A stretch of DNA of 64,000 nucleotides from Novosphingobium sp. 32-60-15 (GTDB lineage Bacteria > Pseudomonadota > Alphaproteobacteria > Sphingomonadales > Sphingomonadaceae), in NCBI RefSeq assembly GCF_002280675.1, contig NZ_NCEN01000005.1, positions 62,001-126,000 of the forward strand. The letters are read 5' to 3'. This document shows positions 55,227 through 64,000 of this stretch, in pieces. The notes below the pieces were generated by a model, which did not search any database, was not told the DNA's origin, and saw only the letters and a program-made list of their open reading frames with translations. The first letter of the stretch is position 1, and each line of letters begins with the position of its first letter. The translations under genes were made by a program, and so were the position numbers.

Positions 55227-57166
55227 TATTGCGCGTTGGCGCCGGTTAGCTGATTGCGCACAGCCTTGATTGCAGCTTCGTTGCGTTCAACGCCGACATC
55301 GTTGCGGATCGCAAGGTTGAGGCTTTTGGCATATTCGTTGCCCGTCACCGTGCGGAATTCCTGCGAAGCTTGCGCGAAAATCGGGTCGGCGCGCTTTACT
55401 GCGCCAGGTATGATATCCTTGAGCGAAATGACGAACCAGCCAGCCTTGTTTGGGCCTTCAAGGCGCTTGTTGGTGCCTTCAGCCATGGCGAATAGCAAGG
55501 CAAGGGCAGGTGGCACTTGGCCTTGCATTGCAGAAAGCTGCTGGCGGGCCATTTCAACGGGCTGCGGCGCGGGCAAAGCAACGCCTGCTTGCTTTACCGC
55601 TTCACCGATGGGCGTACCTTTGTTCAAGGCTGCAAGGATTTTATCCGCAGCAGCCTTGGCCTTGGCCGAGCCTTGATCAAGCCCCCAATCACGGGCGACA
55701 ACATCACGAATGCGGTCAAGCGGGGCGGGGCTGGATACCGTAAGCTGGCCAACATCATAAACCGCGAAAACTTCACCGGCCTTGAGTTCGGCAAGCTGCG
55801 GTTCGCCTTCACGCTCCATCGCGAATGCTGCTTGAACAAGCGTGGTAATTTCGTTGGGCACGCGTTCGGTTGGTTTGCCGAACACACTCCCATCGGCCAC
55901 AACCGGCTGCGTCGACGTGACGGAGAGGCCCAGATTCTTGGCAATATCGGCAAGGCCGGTACCGCCATCGACTTCTTGTTCCACTTGCGCGGCAAGATCG
56001 GACAGCGCGGCGCGACGCTTTTCAAGGGTCAGCATCGTGACAAGTTCGGGGCGGGCCTGATCAAGCGTTTTGCCGGCATTGCGATTGACCGCATCCACTT
56101 TGATCACATGCCAGCCGATGCTGGACTTTGCCGGGGCAGCCAACGTGCCAGCAGCCGCGGCAAACACGGCATCGGATACCGGCTTGGCCGTTTGTCTGGT
56201 CAGGCCTTCGCGCGTTTGATTGGCCATCTGGCTGGCGGCGAGCCCCTTGGCCCGGGCCGCAGCATCAAGTGATCCGCCTTTGCCGACCTCTGCAATCAGC
56301 GCTTTGGCGGCAGCTTCTGTGGGAACGATGACTTGCGTGATCGTGCGCTCTTCGCTGGGAGCATAAAGCGCGGTGTTTTGTTTGTAACGGTTGGCGATCT
56401 CGGCCTCGGTAGGAGCAGCGAGGCTCTTGAGGCTGGATTCATTGATCAGCGTATAGCGGATCGTGCGCCGTTCAGGCTGCATGTAGCGCGCCTTGTTGGC
56501 GTTGTAGAACGCGCTGACGGCTTCGGCGCTGGGCGGGTTTGGCGGAATAAAGGCCAGCGATGGGACGGTAAGGACCACGCCGCTGCGCTTTTCGGTAAGC
56601 AACGATGCATAGCGCACAACCGCTTCATCGGGCATTTGGGCACCAAACGCTGCGGGCAACAACAACTGCCGCGCCATCAATCCTTGCGCAAGGTCGGAGC
56701 GCACCTCCTTATCGGTAAGGCCGCGCTGGGCGAGCAATTGTTCGTAAGCCATTTGGCTGAATTTGCCATCAGGCCCCTGGAACGCGCTGATCTTGACGAT
56801 TTCGCTATCGACCAGACGATCACTGACGACGAGGCCATGCTTTTTGCCCCATTCGGCAAGCGCCAAGCGGTCAATCATTTCGTTCAGAACGCCGTCCATA
56901 CCGCCGCCATCGAGGAATTGCTTCATCGTCAGGCCTGGGGACTTTTTGCGTTCCTGTTCAAACGCGTTGGTCAGGGCTTTGGTGAGTTCAGCAGTCCCGA
57001 TCCGGCTAGATCCGACGCTGGCAGCGCGATCCCCACCGGCGATGCCGCCAAAGCCGCTGCCCGTTATGTCGGCGCTGGCGAAAGCCAGCGCGATCAGGCC
57101 AAGGAACACCAACGCGACAGCAGCGCCGACGCGGGACTTAATAAAGGAGCGGAAAAAGCCGAGCAT
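55226..57166 (-). CDS. ppiD: Periplasmic folding factor PpiD (SurA-N/parvulin type)
   Basis: 646-aa inner-membrane-anchored chaperone. One membrane helix lies near residues 13-32 (GAAVALVFLGLIALAFASAD). The SurA-like N-domain (LTMKQFLDGGGMDGVLNEMI) and a parvulin-like PPIase segment (about 265-370, containing SIGWHVIKVDAVNRNAGKTL) follow, then a C-terminal chaperone part. It is commonly placed ahead of trpE in alphaproteobacteria, as here, although its role is unrelated to tryptophan. Confidence 0.9.
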   Translation of the reverse strand: MLGFFRSFIKSRVGAAVALVFLGLIALAFASADITGSGFGGIAGGDRAASVGSSRIGTAELTKALTNAFEQERKKSPGLTMKQFLDGGGMDGVLNEMIDRLALAEWGKKHGLVVSDRLVDSEIVKISAFQGPDGKFSQMAYEQLLAQRGLTDKEVRSDLAQGLMARQLLLPAAFGAQMPDEAVVRYASLLTEKRSGVVLTVPSLAFIPPNPPSAEAVSAFYNANKARYMQPERRTIRYTLINESSLKSLAAPTEAEIANRYKQNTALYAPSEERTITQVIVPTEAAAKALIAEVGKGGSLDAAARAKGLAASQMANQTREGLTRQTAKPVSDAVFAAAAGTLAAPAKSSIGWHVIKVDAVNRNAGKTLDQARPELVTMLTLEKRRAALSDLAAQVEQEVDGGTGLADIAKNLGLSVTSTQPVVADGSVFGKPTERVPNEITTLVQAAFAMEREGEPQLAELKAGEVFAVYDVGQLTVSSPAPLDRIRDVVARDWGLDQGSAKAKAAADKILAALNKGTPIGEAVKQAGVALPAPQPVEMARQQLSAMQGQVPPALALLFAMAEGTNKRLEGPNKAGWFVISLKDIIPGAVKRADPIFAQASQEFRTVTGNEYAKSLNLAIRNDVGVERNEAAIKAVRNQLTGANAQ

Positions 57167-57235
57167 TTGCGGGTGTTCGTCTCATCATTCTGGGTGCGTT
57201 ACCGGACCCGAAGGGAAATTTGCCGACGCTTTAGG

Positions 57236-57261
57236 GGGCATTGCCGTTTCTCGCAATGCCC
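57236..57261. repeat. Hairpin in the ppiD/tpiA divergent gap
   Basis: GGGCATTGC (57236-57244) and GCAATGCCC (57253-57261) form a perfect 9-bp stem with an 8-base loop, 70 bases upstream of the ppiD start. No T-run follows. It could be a leader structure for the ppiD-trp unit or an operator; nothing else notable was seen in the 275-base gap. Confidence 0.45.
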
Positions 57262-57441
57262 GGTGTGATGCACAGGCGCTTGGTTGAATGCTGTGGCTGC
57301 GGTAACTAAATGTTTTTGCCGGTTATGCGATCACGTGTTTTGCAAAATAGGCGTAGGTTTGATAGCCGCCCGACGACTCGAGGGTGCTATAGCCCTTAAA
57401 ACTATGGCGTGATTTAGGTTTTTCAGGGGAATTGGCCGAAT

Positions 57442-58212
57442 ATGCCACATCGTCCTTATATCGTGGGCAATTGGAAGATGAACGGGAGCCGCGCCATGTT
57501 GGCCGAGGCGCGCGCGATTGATCGTGCCGCAGGCCGCTATCCCGATGTGCAAGTGGCACTGGCGCCGCCGTTCACGCTGATTGGCGCGCTGCGCGAAGCG
57601 GTGACGGCAATGGGCGTCGGCGGGCAGGATTGCCATGCCGAAGCAAAAGGCGCGCATACCGGCGACGTATCGGCAGCGATGCTGCTGGATACTGGCGCAG
57701 ACTTTGTCATCGTTGGGCATAGCGAACGGCGCAAGGATCATGCTGAAAGCGATGCCCTTGTGCAGGCCAAGGCCAATGCAGCTTTGGCAGCGGGGCTGGG
57801 CGTGATCGTTTGCGTCGGTGAAACACTGGACGAACGCGATGCGGGCAAGGCCGTGGCAGTTGTCGCAGGCCAGGTTGATGGCTCCATGCCGGTGGGTGAC
57901 GGCACCGCTGATGCTGTAACACTGGGCAAAGTTGCCGTGGCTTACGAGCCTGTCTGGGCCATTGGCACAGGCCGCGTTGCAGCTGTGGCTGATGTCATCG
58001 AGATGCATGCGGCGATCCGAGAACGCTTGATCGCTTTGTATGGGGAAGCAGGCGAAAAGGTCCGCATTCTTTATGGTGGTTCGGTCAACGCAGGGAACGC
58101 AGCCGAATTGCTGGCGGCGCAGGGCGTTGGCGGGGCATTGGTTGGCGGTGCGAGCCTGACGGCAGACGCGTTCTTGCCGATCATCGCAGCCGCAGGCAAC
58201 GGCGAGGGCTGA
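57442..58212 (+). CDS. tpiA: Triosephosphate isomerase
   Basis: 256-aa glycolytic TIM barrel. The catalytic residues can be placed: Lys in VGNWKMNG, His in VIVGHSERRKDH, Glu in VAYEPVWAIGTG; the phosphate loops GGSVNAGNA and GGALVGGASL are intact. It is divergent from ppiD and is followed by secG, the usual tpiA-secG-pyrG order. Confidence 0.98.
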   Translation: MPHRPYIVGNWKMNGSRAMLAEARAIDRAAGRYPDVQVALAPPFTLIGALREAVTAMGVGGQDCHAEAKGAHTGDVSAAMLLDTGADFVIVGHSERRKDHAESDALVQAKANAALAAGLGVIVCVGETLDERDAGKAVAVVAGQVDGSMPVGDGTADAVTLGKVAVAYEPVWAIGTGRVAAVADVIEMHAAIRERLIALYGEAGEKVRILYGGSVNAGNAAELLAAQGVGGALVGGASLTADAFLPIIAAAGNGEG

Positions 58213-58313
58213 CCTGCCAGCATTGCGCGCGTGGCGGGTTGCGCCAAAGCGATCTGCCGCCTACATGGCAGCCAAGTTGTTTCTGCGTTCGGACGCGCCA
58301 AAGGTTGAGATAC

Positions 58314-58718
58314 ATGTCGCTGTTTATTTTTCTGACCGTTGTCCAGGCCATCGTTGCCGCCCTGTTGGTTGTGACGATCCTGATGCAGAAGTCCGAAGGC
58401 GGCGGCCTTGGCGTTGGCGGAAGCCCTGCCGGTTTCATGTCGGCACGTGGCGCAGCAGATTTCATGACGCGGGCGACCACGGTTTTGGCAACGGCATTTG
58501 TGGTGTTGAGCATTGCGCTGGCAACGCTGGCAGTCGGCCAGACGTCAGGCCGCCAGATCGACACCTCGCTTGAGCGCGCTGCACCGTTGCAGAATGCGCC
58601 TGCAGTTGATCCACTTGCTCCGGCACAGGGTGGCGCGGCACCGGCCGCAGCGCCTGTGCAACAACCAGCAGCACCAGCGCCAGCGAACGATCCACTGAGC
58701 GGCGCTGCGGGGCAGTAA
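58314..58718 (+). CDS. secG: Preprotein translocase subunit SecG
   Basis: 134-aa SecYEG accessory subunit. Two membrane helices (FIFLTVVQAIVAALLVVTIL and TTVLATAFVVLSIALATLAV) flank the hallmark MQKSEGGGLGVG loop and FMTRAT. A long Ala/Pro/Gln-rich C-terminal tail (about residues 85-134) is typical of alphaproteobacterial SecG. The ATG at 58314 was chosen because the first helix starts directly after it. Confidence 0.94.
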   Translation: MSLFIFLTVVQAIVAALLVVTILMQKSEGGGLGVGGSPAGFMSARGAADFMTRATTVLATAFVVLSIALATLAVGQTSGRQIDTSLERAAPLQNAPAVDPLAPAQGGAAPAAAPVQQPAAPAPANDPLSGAAGQ

Positions 58719-58857
58719 AGTTTTTTGCAATGCGGTGATGCCGCCTCGCTTCCTTGGGGTAGCGGGGTGGTATTCGTGTTGTGTTCAATCCATGCTTGTG
58801 GATTGCCGTAAAGATTTCAGCGGCAACCGCTTGCGCAATTGCAACTTCAGACGCTAA

Positions 58858-60498
<1,641 letters not shown>

Positions 60499-60584
60499 AG
60501 ACAACTAAAAGCACTAGTCAGCGCGCGATTTCCCTGATTATTTGAACGCCTATCGTAATGGGCGTGTAGCGGGGGCTTTCTGGC

Positions 60585-61274
60585 ATGGACGCGGCGAAAC
60601 TGGCGGAAGCTTTAACGGCGCAAAGTCTGTTTGCAGATTGCGAACAGGCCGAACTTTCCGACATCATCGCGCGCGGCAATGTGCGGTCATATAAACCCGG
60701 CCAGGAATTGATGGCGCAAGGTGAACAGGGCCGGACGCTGTTCATCGTGATCAGGGGCCTTGCCCGCGTGAGCATGCTGGCTGCCAATGGACGCGAGATC
60801 ATTCTCGATTATGCCGAAGCAGGCCATGTGCTGGGCGAGATCGCCTTCCTCGATGGCGGTGAGCGAACCGCATCGGTGATCGCCATCGATCCGGTTGAAG
60901 CGCTGGTGCTGACCAAAACGGCCTTTGCCGAAATCATCGATAAACACAAAGGACTATCGCTGCGCCTGCTGAAAGCCATGGCGCGGCGTTTGCGCCAGAA
61001 CAACGCGGTAATCGAAGCAGACAGGGCCTATACTTCTGGCCCAAGGCTTGCGCGGTTCCTGCTGCGGTTGATGATGGGCGATAGCAGCGAAACAGGCAAC
61101 CAGTTGAAAATCGCGTTGAGCCAAGGCGAACTGGGCAACTTTGCCGGCATGTCGCGCGAACAGATCAACCGCCAGCTTTCGGCATGGGTCGACAATGGCA
61201 TTGTGGCATTGAAAGGCGGGCGTGTGACGATCCTTGACCGCGAGGCTTTGACCGACGTCGCCGAGGCTTGGTGA
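60585..61274 (+). CDS. Crp/Fnr-family transcriptional regulator
   Basis: 229-aa regulator with an N-terminal cyclic-nucleotide-binding-like domain (PGQELMAQGEQGRTLFIVI, GHVLGEIAFLDGGERTASVI), a long dimerisation helix and a C-terminal winged helix (LSQGELGNFAGMSREQINRQ, GIVALKGGRVTIL). No N-terminal Cys cluster is present (only a single Cys in the first 30 residues), so oxygen sensing by an Fe-S cluster is unlikely. Ligand and targets unknown. Confidence 0.9.
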   Translation: MDAAKLAEALTAQSLFADCEQAELSDIIARGNVRSYKPGQELMAQGEQGRTLFIVIRGLARVSMLAANGREIILDYAEAGHVLGEIAFLDGGERTASVIAIDPVEALVLTKTAFAEIIDKHKGLSLRLLKAMARRLRQNNAVIEADRAYTSGPRLARFLLRLMMGDSSETGNQLKIALSQGELGNFAGMSREQINRQLSAWVDNGIVALKGGRVTILDREALTDVAEAW

Positions 61275-61287
61275 AGGGTAAAACAAA

Positions 61288-61315
61288 AAGGGGCGAGCTT
61301 TTGTGCCCGCCCCTT
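61288..61315 (-). terminator. Terminator between convergent Crp/Fnr and hsp20 genes
   Basis: AAGGGGCG (61288-61295) / CGCCCCTT (61308-61315) with a 12-base loop, preceded by AAACAAAA on the top strand. Read from the hsp20 side this gives a stem followed by a U-tract, a good intrinsic terminator for the minus-strand gene; it probably also helps stop transcription from the left. Confidence 0.8.
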
Positions 61316-61336
61316 CACAATTACACCCGTTCAGGA

Positions 61337-61798
61337 TTACGCAGCGGCAGAATTGTCGCCTTCAATAACCTTTAGCGGGTTTTGCGCACCGATCAGCACT
61401 TTCTTGGGCTTCATCGCCTCGGGCACTTCGCGCACAAGGTCGATCGTCAGCAAGCCATCGGCAAGATCAGCGGCTTCGACGCGGACGTAATCGGCCAGTT
61501 CGAAGCGACGTTCAAATCCCCGGTTGGCGATGCCGACATGAAGATATTCGCGATCATGCGGTTCGGTACGGCTACCCTTCACCGTCAGCAGGTTTTGCTG
61601 GGCGGTAATATCAATATCTTCAGGCTTGAAGCCCGCTACGGCCAGCGTAATGCGATAAGCATCTTCGCCGCGCCGTTCGATATTGAAGGGTGGATAATTG
61701 TCACCGGCATTGGCGCGGGCCTGCCTTTCAAGCAAATCGAACAGGCGGTCAAAACCCACAGTGGTCCGGCGATAAGGGGTGAAATCAAGACGGTTCAT
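61337..61798 (-). CDS. Small heat-shock protein Hsp20 (IbpA-type)
   Basis: 153-aa alpha-crystallin-domain chaperone that holds unfolded proteins. It begins with FTPYRRTTVGFDRLFDLL, typical of class A bacterial IbpA-like sHsp. The alpha-crystallin domain spans about residues 38-130 (AYRITLAVAGFKPEDIDITA, YLHVGIANRGFERRFELADY, GLLTIDLVREVPEA). I could not see a convincing RpoH promoter upstream. Confidence 0.92.
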   Translation of the reverse strand: MNRLDFTPYRRTTVGFDRLFDLLERQARANAGDNYPPFNIERRGEDAYRITLAVAGFKPEDIDITAQQNLLTVKGSRTEPHDREYLHVGIANRGFERRFELADYVRVEAADLADGLLTIDLVREVPEAMKPKKVLIGAQNPLKVIEGDNSAAA

Positions 61799-61961
61799 GG
61801 CAATATCCTCAATCTTTGAGCAATCTGCACTTGCCGCAGTGCGCCCGGAAACCGGCGCTCACCTTGGCGGTTTATGGCCATGCCCGACTTGCGGCGCATG
61901 ACACGAACCACCATGTGTGTTAGCGAAAATCGCATTTCAAGACCCCCAGTTTGAGGTTTCC

Positions 61962-62228
61962 ATGCCGAATACGCCGAAAATTGAAATCTATACCAAATGG
62001 GGCTGCCCCTATTGCTACCGCGCCAAGGCGTTGCTGGATGGCAAGGGCGTGACGTACGAGGAATTCGACGTGACCATGGGTGGCCCGAAAAAGGCAGAGA
62101 TGATGGAGCGTGCGCCTCACCATTCTACCGTCCCGTCGATCTTCATCGGTGGCGCGCATATCGGCGGCTCGGATGATCTTTCCGTGCTTGAGGCCAAAGG
62201 TAAACTGGACGCGATGCTGGCGCTGTGA
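61962..62228 (+). CDS. grxC: Glutaredoxin 3
   Basis: 88-aa dithiol glutaredoxin with active site CPYC in IYTKWGCPYCYRAKALL, the cis-Pro segment HSTVPSIFIGGAHIGG and the GSDDL glutathione-binding end. The ATG at 61962 gives the standard length. Overlaps the next gene start (GTGA). Confidence 0.95.
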   Translation: MPNTPKIEIYTKWGCPYCYRAKALLDGKGVTYEEFDVTMGGPKKAEMMERAPHHSTVPSIFIGGAHIGGSDDLSVLEAKGKLDAMLAL

Positions 62229-63070
62229 ATGCCGGAGCATCGCATGGCGCGGTAAAAATCGCGTTGTTTCAGATGACAAGCGGGATTGATCCGCGCGCTA
62301 ATGCTTTGGCCATCACCCATGCGGCGAAGCAGGCAAAGGGCGAGGGCGCAGCGATGCTATTCACGCCAGAAATGTGCGGGCTGCTAGACCGGGATCGCAA
62401 ACGCGCGACGCCGAACATTGTGGCCGAGGGTGACAGCCCGGTGCTGGCAGCGGCACAACAGGCGGCGCGCGAGAATGCTATCTGGATCGATCTGGGCTCG
62501 CTGGCGGTGCTGCGAAAGGATGGCAAATGGGCCAATCGCGGCTTTGTGATTGACGCCGGGGGCGCAATTGCCGCGCGTTATGACAAGATACACATGTTCG
62601 ATGTGGCTTTGGCATCGGGCGAGACTTGGCGGGAATCTGCCGCCTACACGCCGGGTGATCAGGTTGTGAGCGTTCAGACACCGCTTGGCCGCTTGGGGAT
62701 GGCGATCTGCTACGATGTACGGTTTCCGGCGTTGTTTGAAGCACTGGGCCAAATGCGCTGCGATGCCATTCGCATACCGGCGGCGTTTACCGTGCCGACC
62801 GGCAAAGCGCACTGGCATTTGCTGCAACGTGCCCGCGCGGTTGAGGCCAGCGCCTGGGTAATTGCCGCAGCGCAAACCGGACGCCATGAGGACGGGCGCG
62901 AGACTTATGGCCATTCGCTGGTGATCGACCCTTGGGGCGATGTTGTGCTGGATATGGGCGATGCGGCGGGCTTGGGCTTTGCTATTGTAGACCCTGTCCG
63001 AACGGGCGAGGTGCGTTCACAGCTTCCCAGTCTTGCCAACAAGCGGGAAATCCCTAAGTCAGCGCTATGA
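62225..63070 (+). CDS. Carbon-nitrogen hydrolase, Nit1/deaminated glutathione amidase type
   Basis: 281-aa nitrilase-superfamily amidase. The catalytic Glu lies in LFTPEMCGL, Lys in RYDKIHMFDVAL, Cys in GMAICYDVRFP. The KIHMFDV signature and the grxC neighbour fit the Nit1 branch, which removes the side-product deaminated glutathione. The GTG start overlaps the grxC stop and its stop overlaps the DUF1178 start, so the three form an operon. Confidence 0.9.
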   Translation: MNAGASHGAVKIALFQMTSGIDPRANALAITHAAKQAKGEGAAMLFTPEMCGLLDRDRKRATPNIVAEGDSPVLAAAQQAARENAIWIDLGSLAVLRKDGKWANRGFVIDAGGAIAARYDKIHMFDVALASGETWRESAAYTPGDQVVSVQTPLGRLGMAICYDVRFPALFEALGQMRCDAIRIPAAFTVPTGKAHWHLLQRARAVEASAWVIAAAQTGRHEDGRETYGHSLVIDPWGDVVLDMGDAAGLGFAIVDPVRTGEVRSQLPSLANKREIPKSAL

Positions 63071-63555
63071 TTGTCTTTGATCTGCAATGCGGGCCTTTGG
63101 GGCACCGGTTTGAAGGATGGTTCGGCTCGTCAACGGACTATGAAGATCAGCAAGCCCGTGGCCTGATTTCGTGCCCGATGTGCGGTACGGGCGATGTGTC
63201 AAAAGCGGTTATGGCCCCTGCGGTTGGCCGTAAAGGCAACCAGATGGTCGTACCAACCGCAAAGCCCGATTTGTCCGATCACGTCCCGGCGCAACCGATC
63301 GCCAATACGCCACTACCGCCCGAAGCTGTCGCCATGCTCAAAGCTGTGGCAGCCATGCAAACCGAAGCGCTGAAATCATCCAAATGGGTTGGCGAAAAGT
63401 TCACCGAAGATGCCCGCGCCATGCATTACGGTGAAAAGGAAGTAGCCCCCATCCACGGCCGCGCCACTTTCCAACAAGCACAAGAATTGGCCGAAGAGGG
63501 CATTCCCGTAGCCCCGGTGCTGGTCCCGGTCATCCCGCCCGAAGAAGCCAATTGA
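63067..63555 (+). CDS. DUF1178 family protein
   Basis: 162-aa protein with an N-terminal zinc-ribbon-like part (IVFDLQCGPLGHRFEGWFGS, LISCPMCGTGDVSKAVMAP: three Cys and a His), a variable linker and a conserved C-terminal helix (WVGEKFTEDARAMHYGEKEV). The family is common in alphaproteobacteria next to glutaredoxin/nitrilase genes; its role is unknown. Confidence 0.9.
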   Translation: MIVFDLQCGPLGHRFEGWFGSSTDYEDQQARGLISCPMCGTGDVSKAVMAPAVGRKGNQMVVPTAKPDLSDHVPAQPIANTPLPPEAVAMLKAVAAMQTEALKSSKWVGEKFTEDARAMHYGEKEVAPIHGRATFQQAQELAEEGIPVAPVLVPVIPPEEAN

Positions 63556-63616
63556 AGCACGCATAACGCCAAAAGCGCGTTGCCAGCACAAGCCGCCCTG
63601 CCTAAAGAGAGCGCGG

Positions 63617-63693
63617 GCGCCCGTAGCTCAGCAGGATAGAGCACCAGATTCCTAATCTGGGGGCCATGGGTTCGAATCCCGTCGGGCGCGCCA
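63617..63693 (+). tRNA. tRNA-Arg (anticodon CCT)
   Basis: 77-base cloverleaf. The acceptor stem GCGCCCG (63617-63623) pairs with CGGGCGC (63683-63689); discriminator G and an encoded CCA end at 63693. The anticodon stem-loop CCAGA-TTCCTAA-TCTGG places anticodon CCT (reads AGG), and the T-loop GGTTCGAATCC is intact. The 3' half is overlapped on the other strand by a recombinase reading frame, so it is likely an integration site. Confidence 0.96.
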
Positions 63694-64000
63694 TTTCGGT
63701 TCAAAGGCACGAACGCCTAGCACCGCCGCCTCTACGCCGGAGGCGGCGGTTAGCGTTCGGAGCAGCTCGCTCCGCAGCCCACGGATGCGAACCTCTTTTC
63801 GGCTCACGACTTCCACACGTTGCGCAACCGCCCGCACCTGATCGCGGGCGAACGTGCCGTCGCCGTTCCGCAGCTTCTTGCGCACGGCGGCCGCAAAGGC
63901 GCGCAGGCTTTCCGGCGTGATCGCGGGGCCGATCTTTACGATGTGCGCCACCGCGCGCTCGGCATCCCCCTTGGCCTGGTCGCGCGTCGCGGTCAGCTCG
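63652..64000 (-). CDS. C-terminus of a serine recombinase (5' end outside the window)
   Basis: Open frame continuing past the right edge; 115 visible residues ending within the tRNA. The segment IVKIGPAITPESLRAFAAAV, then RDQVRAVAQRVEVVSRKEVR and LRTLTAASGVEAAVLGVRAF, is what I recognise as the C-terminal tail of alphaproteobacterial recombinase-family (resolvase/large serine) proteins. The final residues RARRDSNPWPPD are encoded by the antisense of the tRNA 3' half, ending with TAG at 63652-63654. It probably belongs to an element integrated at the tRNA. Confidence 0.7.
   Translation of the reverse strand, partial: ELTATRDQAKGDAERAVAHIVKIGPAITPESLRAFAAAVRKKLRNGDGTFARDQVRAVAQRVEVVSRKEVRIRGLRSELLRTLTAASGVEAAVLGVRAFEPKWRARRDSNPWPPD
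63671..63693. other. Putative attachment core at tRNA-Arg 3' end
   Basis: The T-arm and acceptor end of the tRNA form the junction between chromosomal genes on the left and the recombinase gene on the right. Integration that restores the 3' end of a tRNA gene is well known. The second copy of the core, which should mark the far end, lies outside this window. Confidence 0.45.

Noticed and set aside
56333..57268. 311-codon frame opposite ppiD
   Set aside because: Covers the PpiD N-terminus; no recognisable domain.
63426..63710. Minus-strand frame containing GIRTHGPQIRNLVLYP
   Set aside because: This peptide is the antisense translation of a tRNA, a frequent false annotation; tRNA-Arg is certain here.

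Overview
The window looks like chromosomal DNA of a GC-rich alphaproteobacterium, most likely a Sphingomonadaceae member close to Novosphingobium/Sphingomonas. Supporting signs are LexA boxes of the alphaproteobacterial direct-repeat type (GAAC-N7-GAAC), the PrsK/PrsR/PrsT PEP-CTERM accessory genes, the gene order ppiD-trpEGDC-moaC-moeA-lexA, an imuA-imuB/dnaE2 mutasome, and a dnaK promoter resembling the alphaproteobacterial RpoH consensus. Genus-level assignment is inference; there is no rRNA gene here.

Layout. 1-5359: a PhoP/PhoQ-type two-component pair (the regulator cut by the window edge), then xerC, hemW, rdgB and rph on the minus strand. 5438-12975: the heat-shock block hrcA-grpE ... 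dnaK-dnaJ, interrupted by a cysteine hydrolase, a glycine-zipper lipoprotein and a three-gene overlapping run (PCu(A)C copper chaperone, HExxH protein, HEPN-like protein). 13124-22187: a patatin-like phospholipase, then the PEP-CTERM/exopolysaccharide module (TIGR03013 sugar transferase, prsK, prsR, prsT) without its exosortase. 22261-27660: metabolic genes (CaiB-type CoA transferase, TerC/DUF475 membrane protein, panB, amino-acid permease, general-stress flavin-type oxidase). 27844-36286: an SOS mutagenesis cassette in two LexA-box-headed units, imuA-imuB and radical SAM-UdgX-dnaE2.

36289-42871: a signalling-like locus in which several proteins carry the right fold signatures but lack the key phosphorylatable residue. 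It holds a large two-TM coiled-coil protein, an HPt-like protein with Met instead of His, a nucleotidyltransferase-like membrane protein, a DUF2336 protein and a histidine-kinase-like protein with Pro in place of the phospho-His. I regard it as the best candidate for an undescribed system. 42872-48187: small membrane protein, gltA, gltX and a divergent comEC. 48552-57166 (minus): lexA, moeA, moaC, trpC, trpD, trpG, trpE, ppiD, mostly overlapping and probably one long transcription unit, with lexA also having its own LexA box. 57442-63555: tpiA, secG, pyrG, a Crp/Fnr regulator, hsp20, grxC, a nitrilase-family amidase and DUF1178.

The right end (63617-64000) is a tRNA-Arg(CCT) gene whose 3' half is overlapped by the C-terminus of a serine recombinase entering from the right. 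This is the signature of an integrated element that begins at this tRNA and continues beyond the window. No CRISPR array, rRNA or complete insertion sequence was seen.
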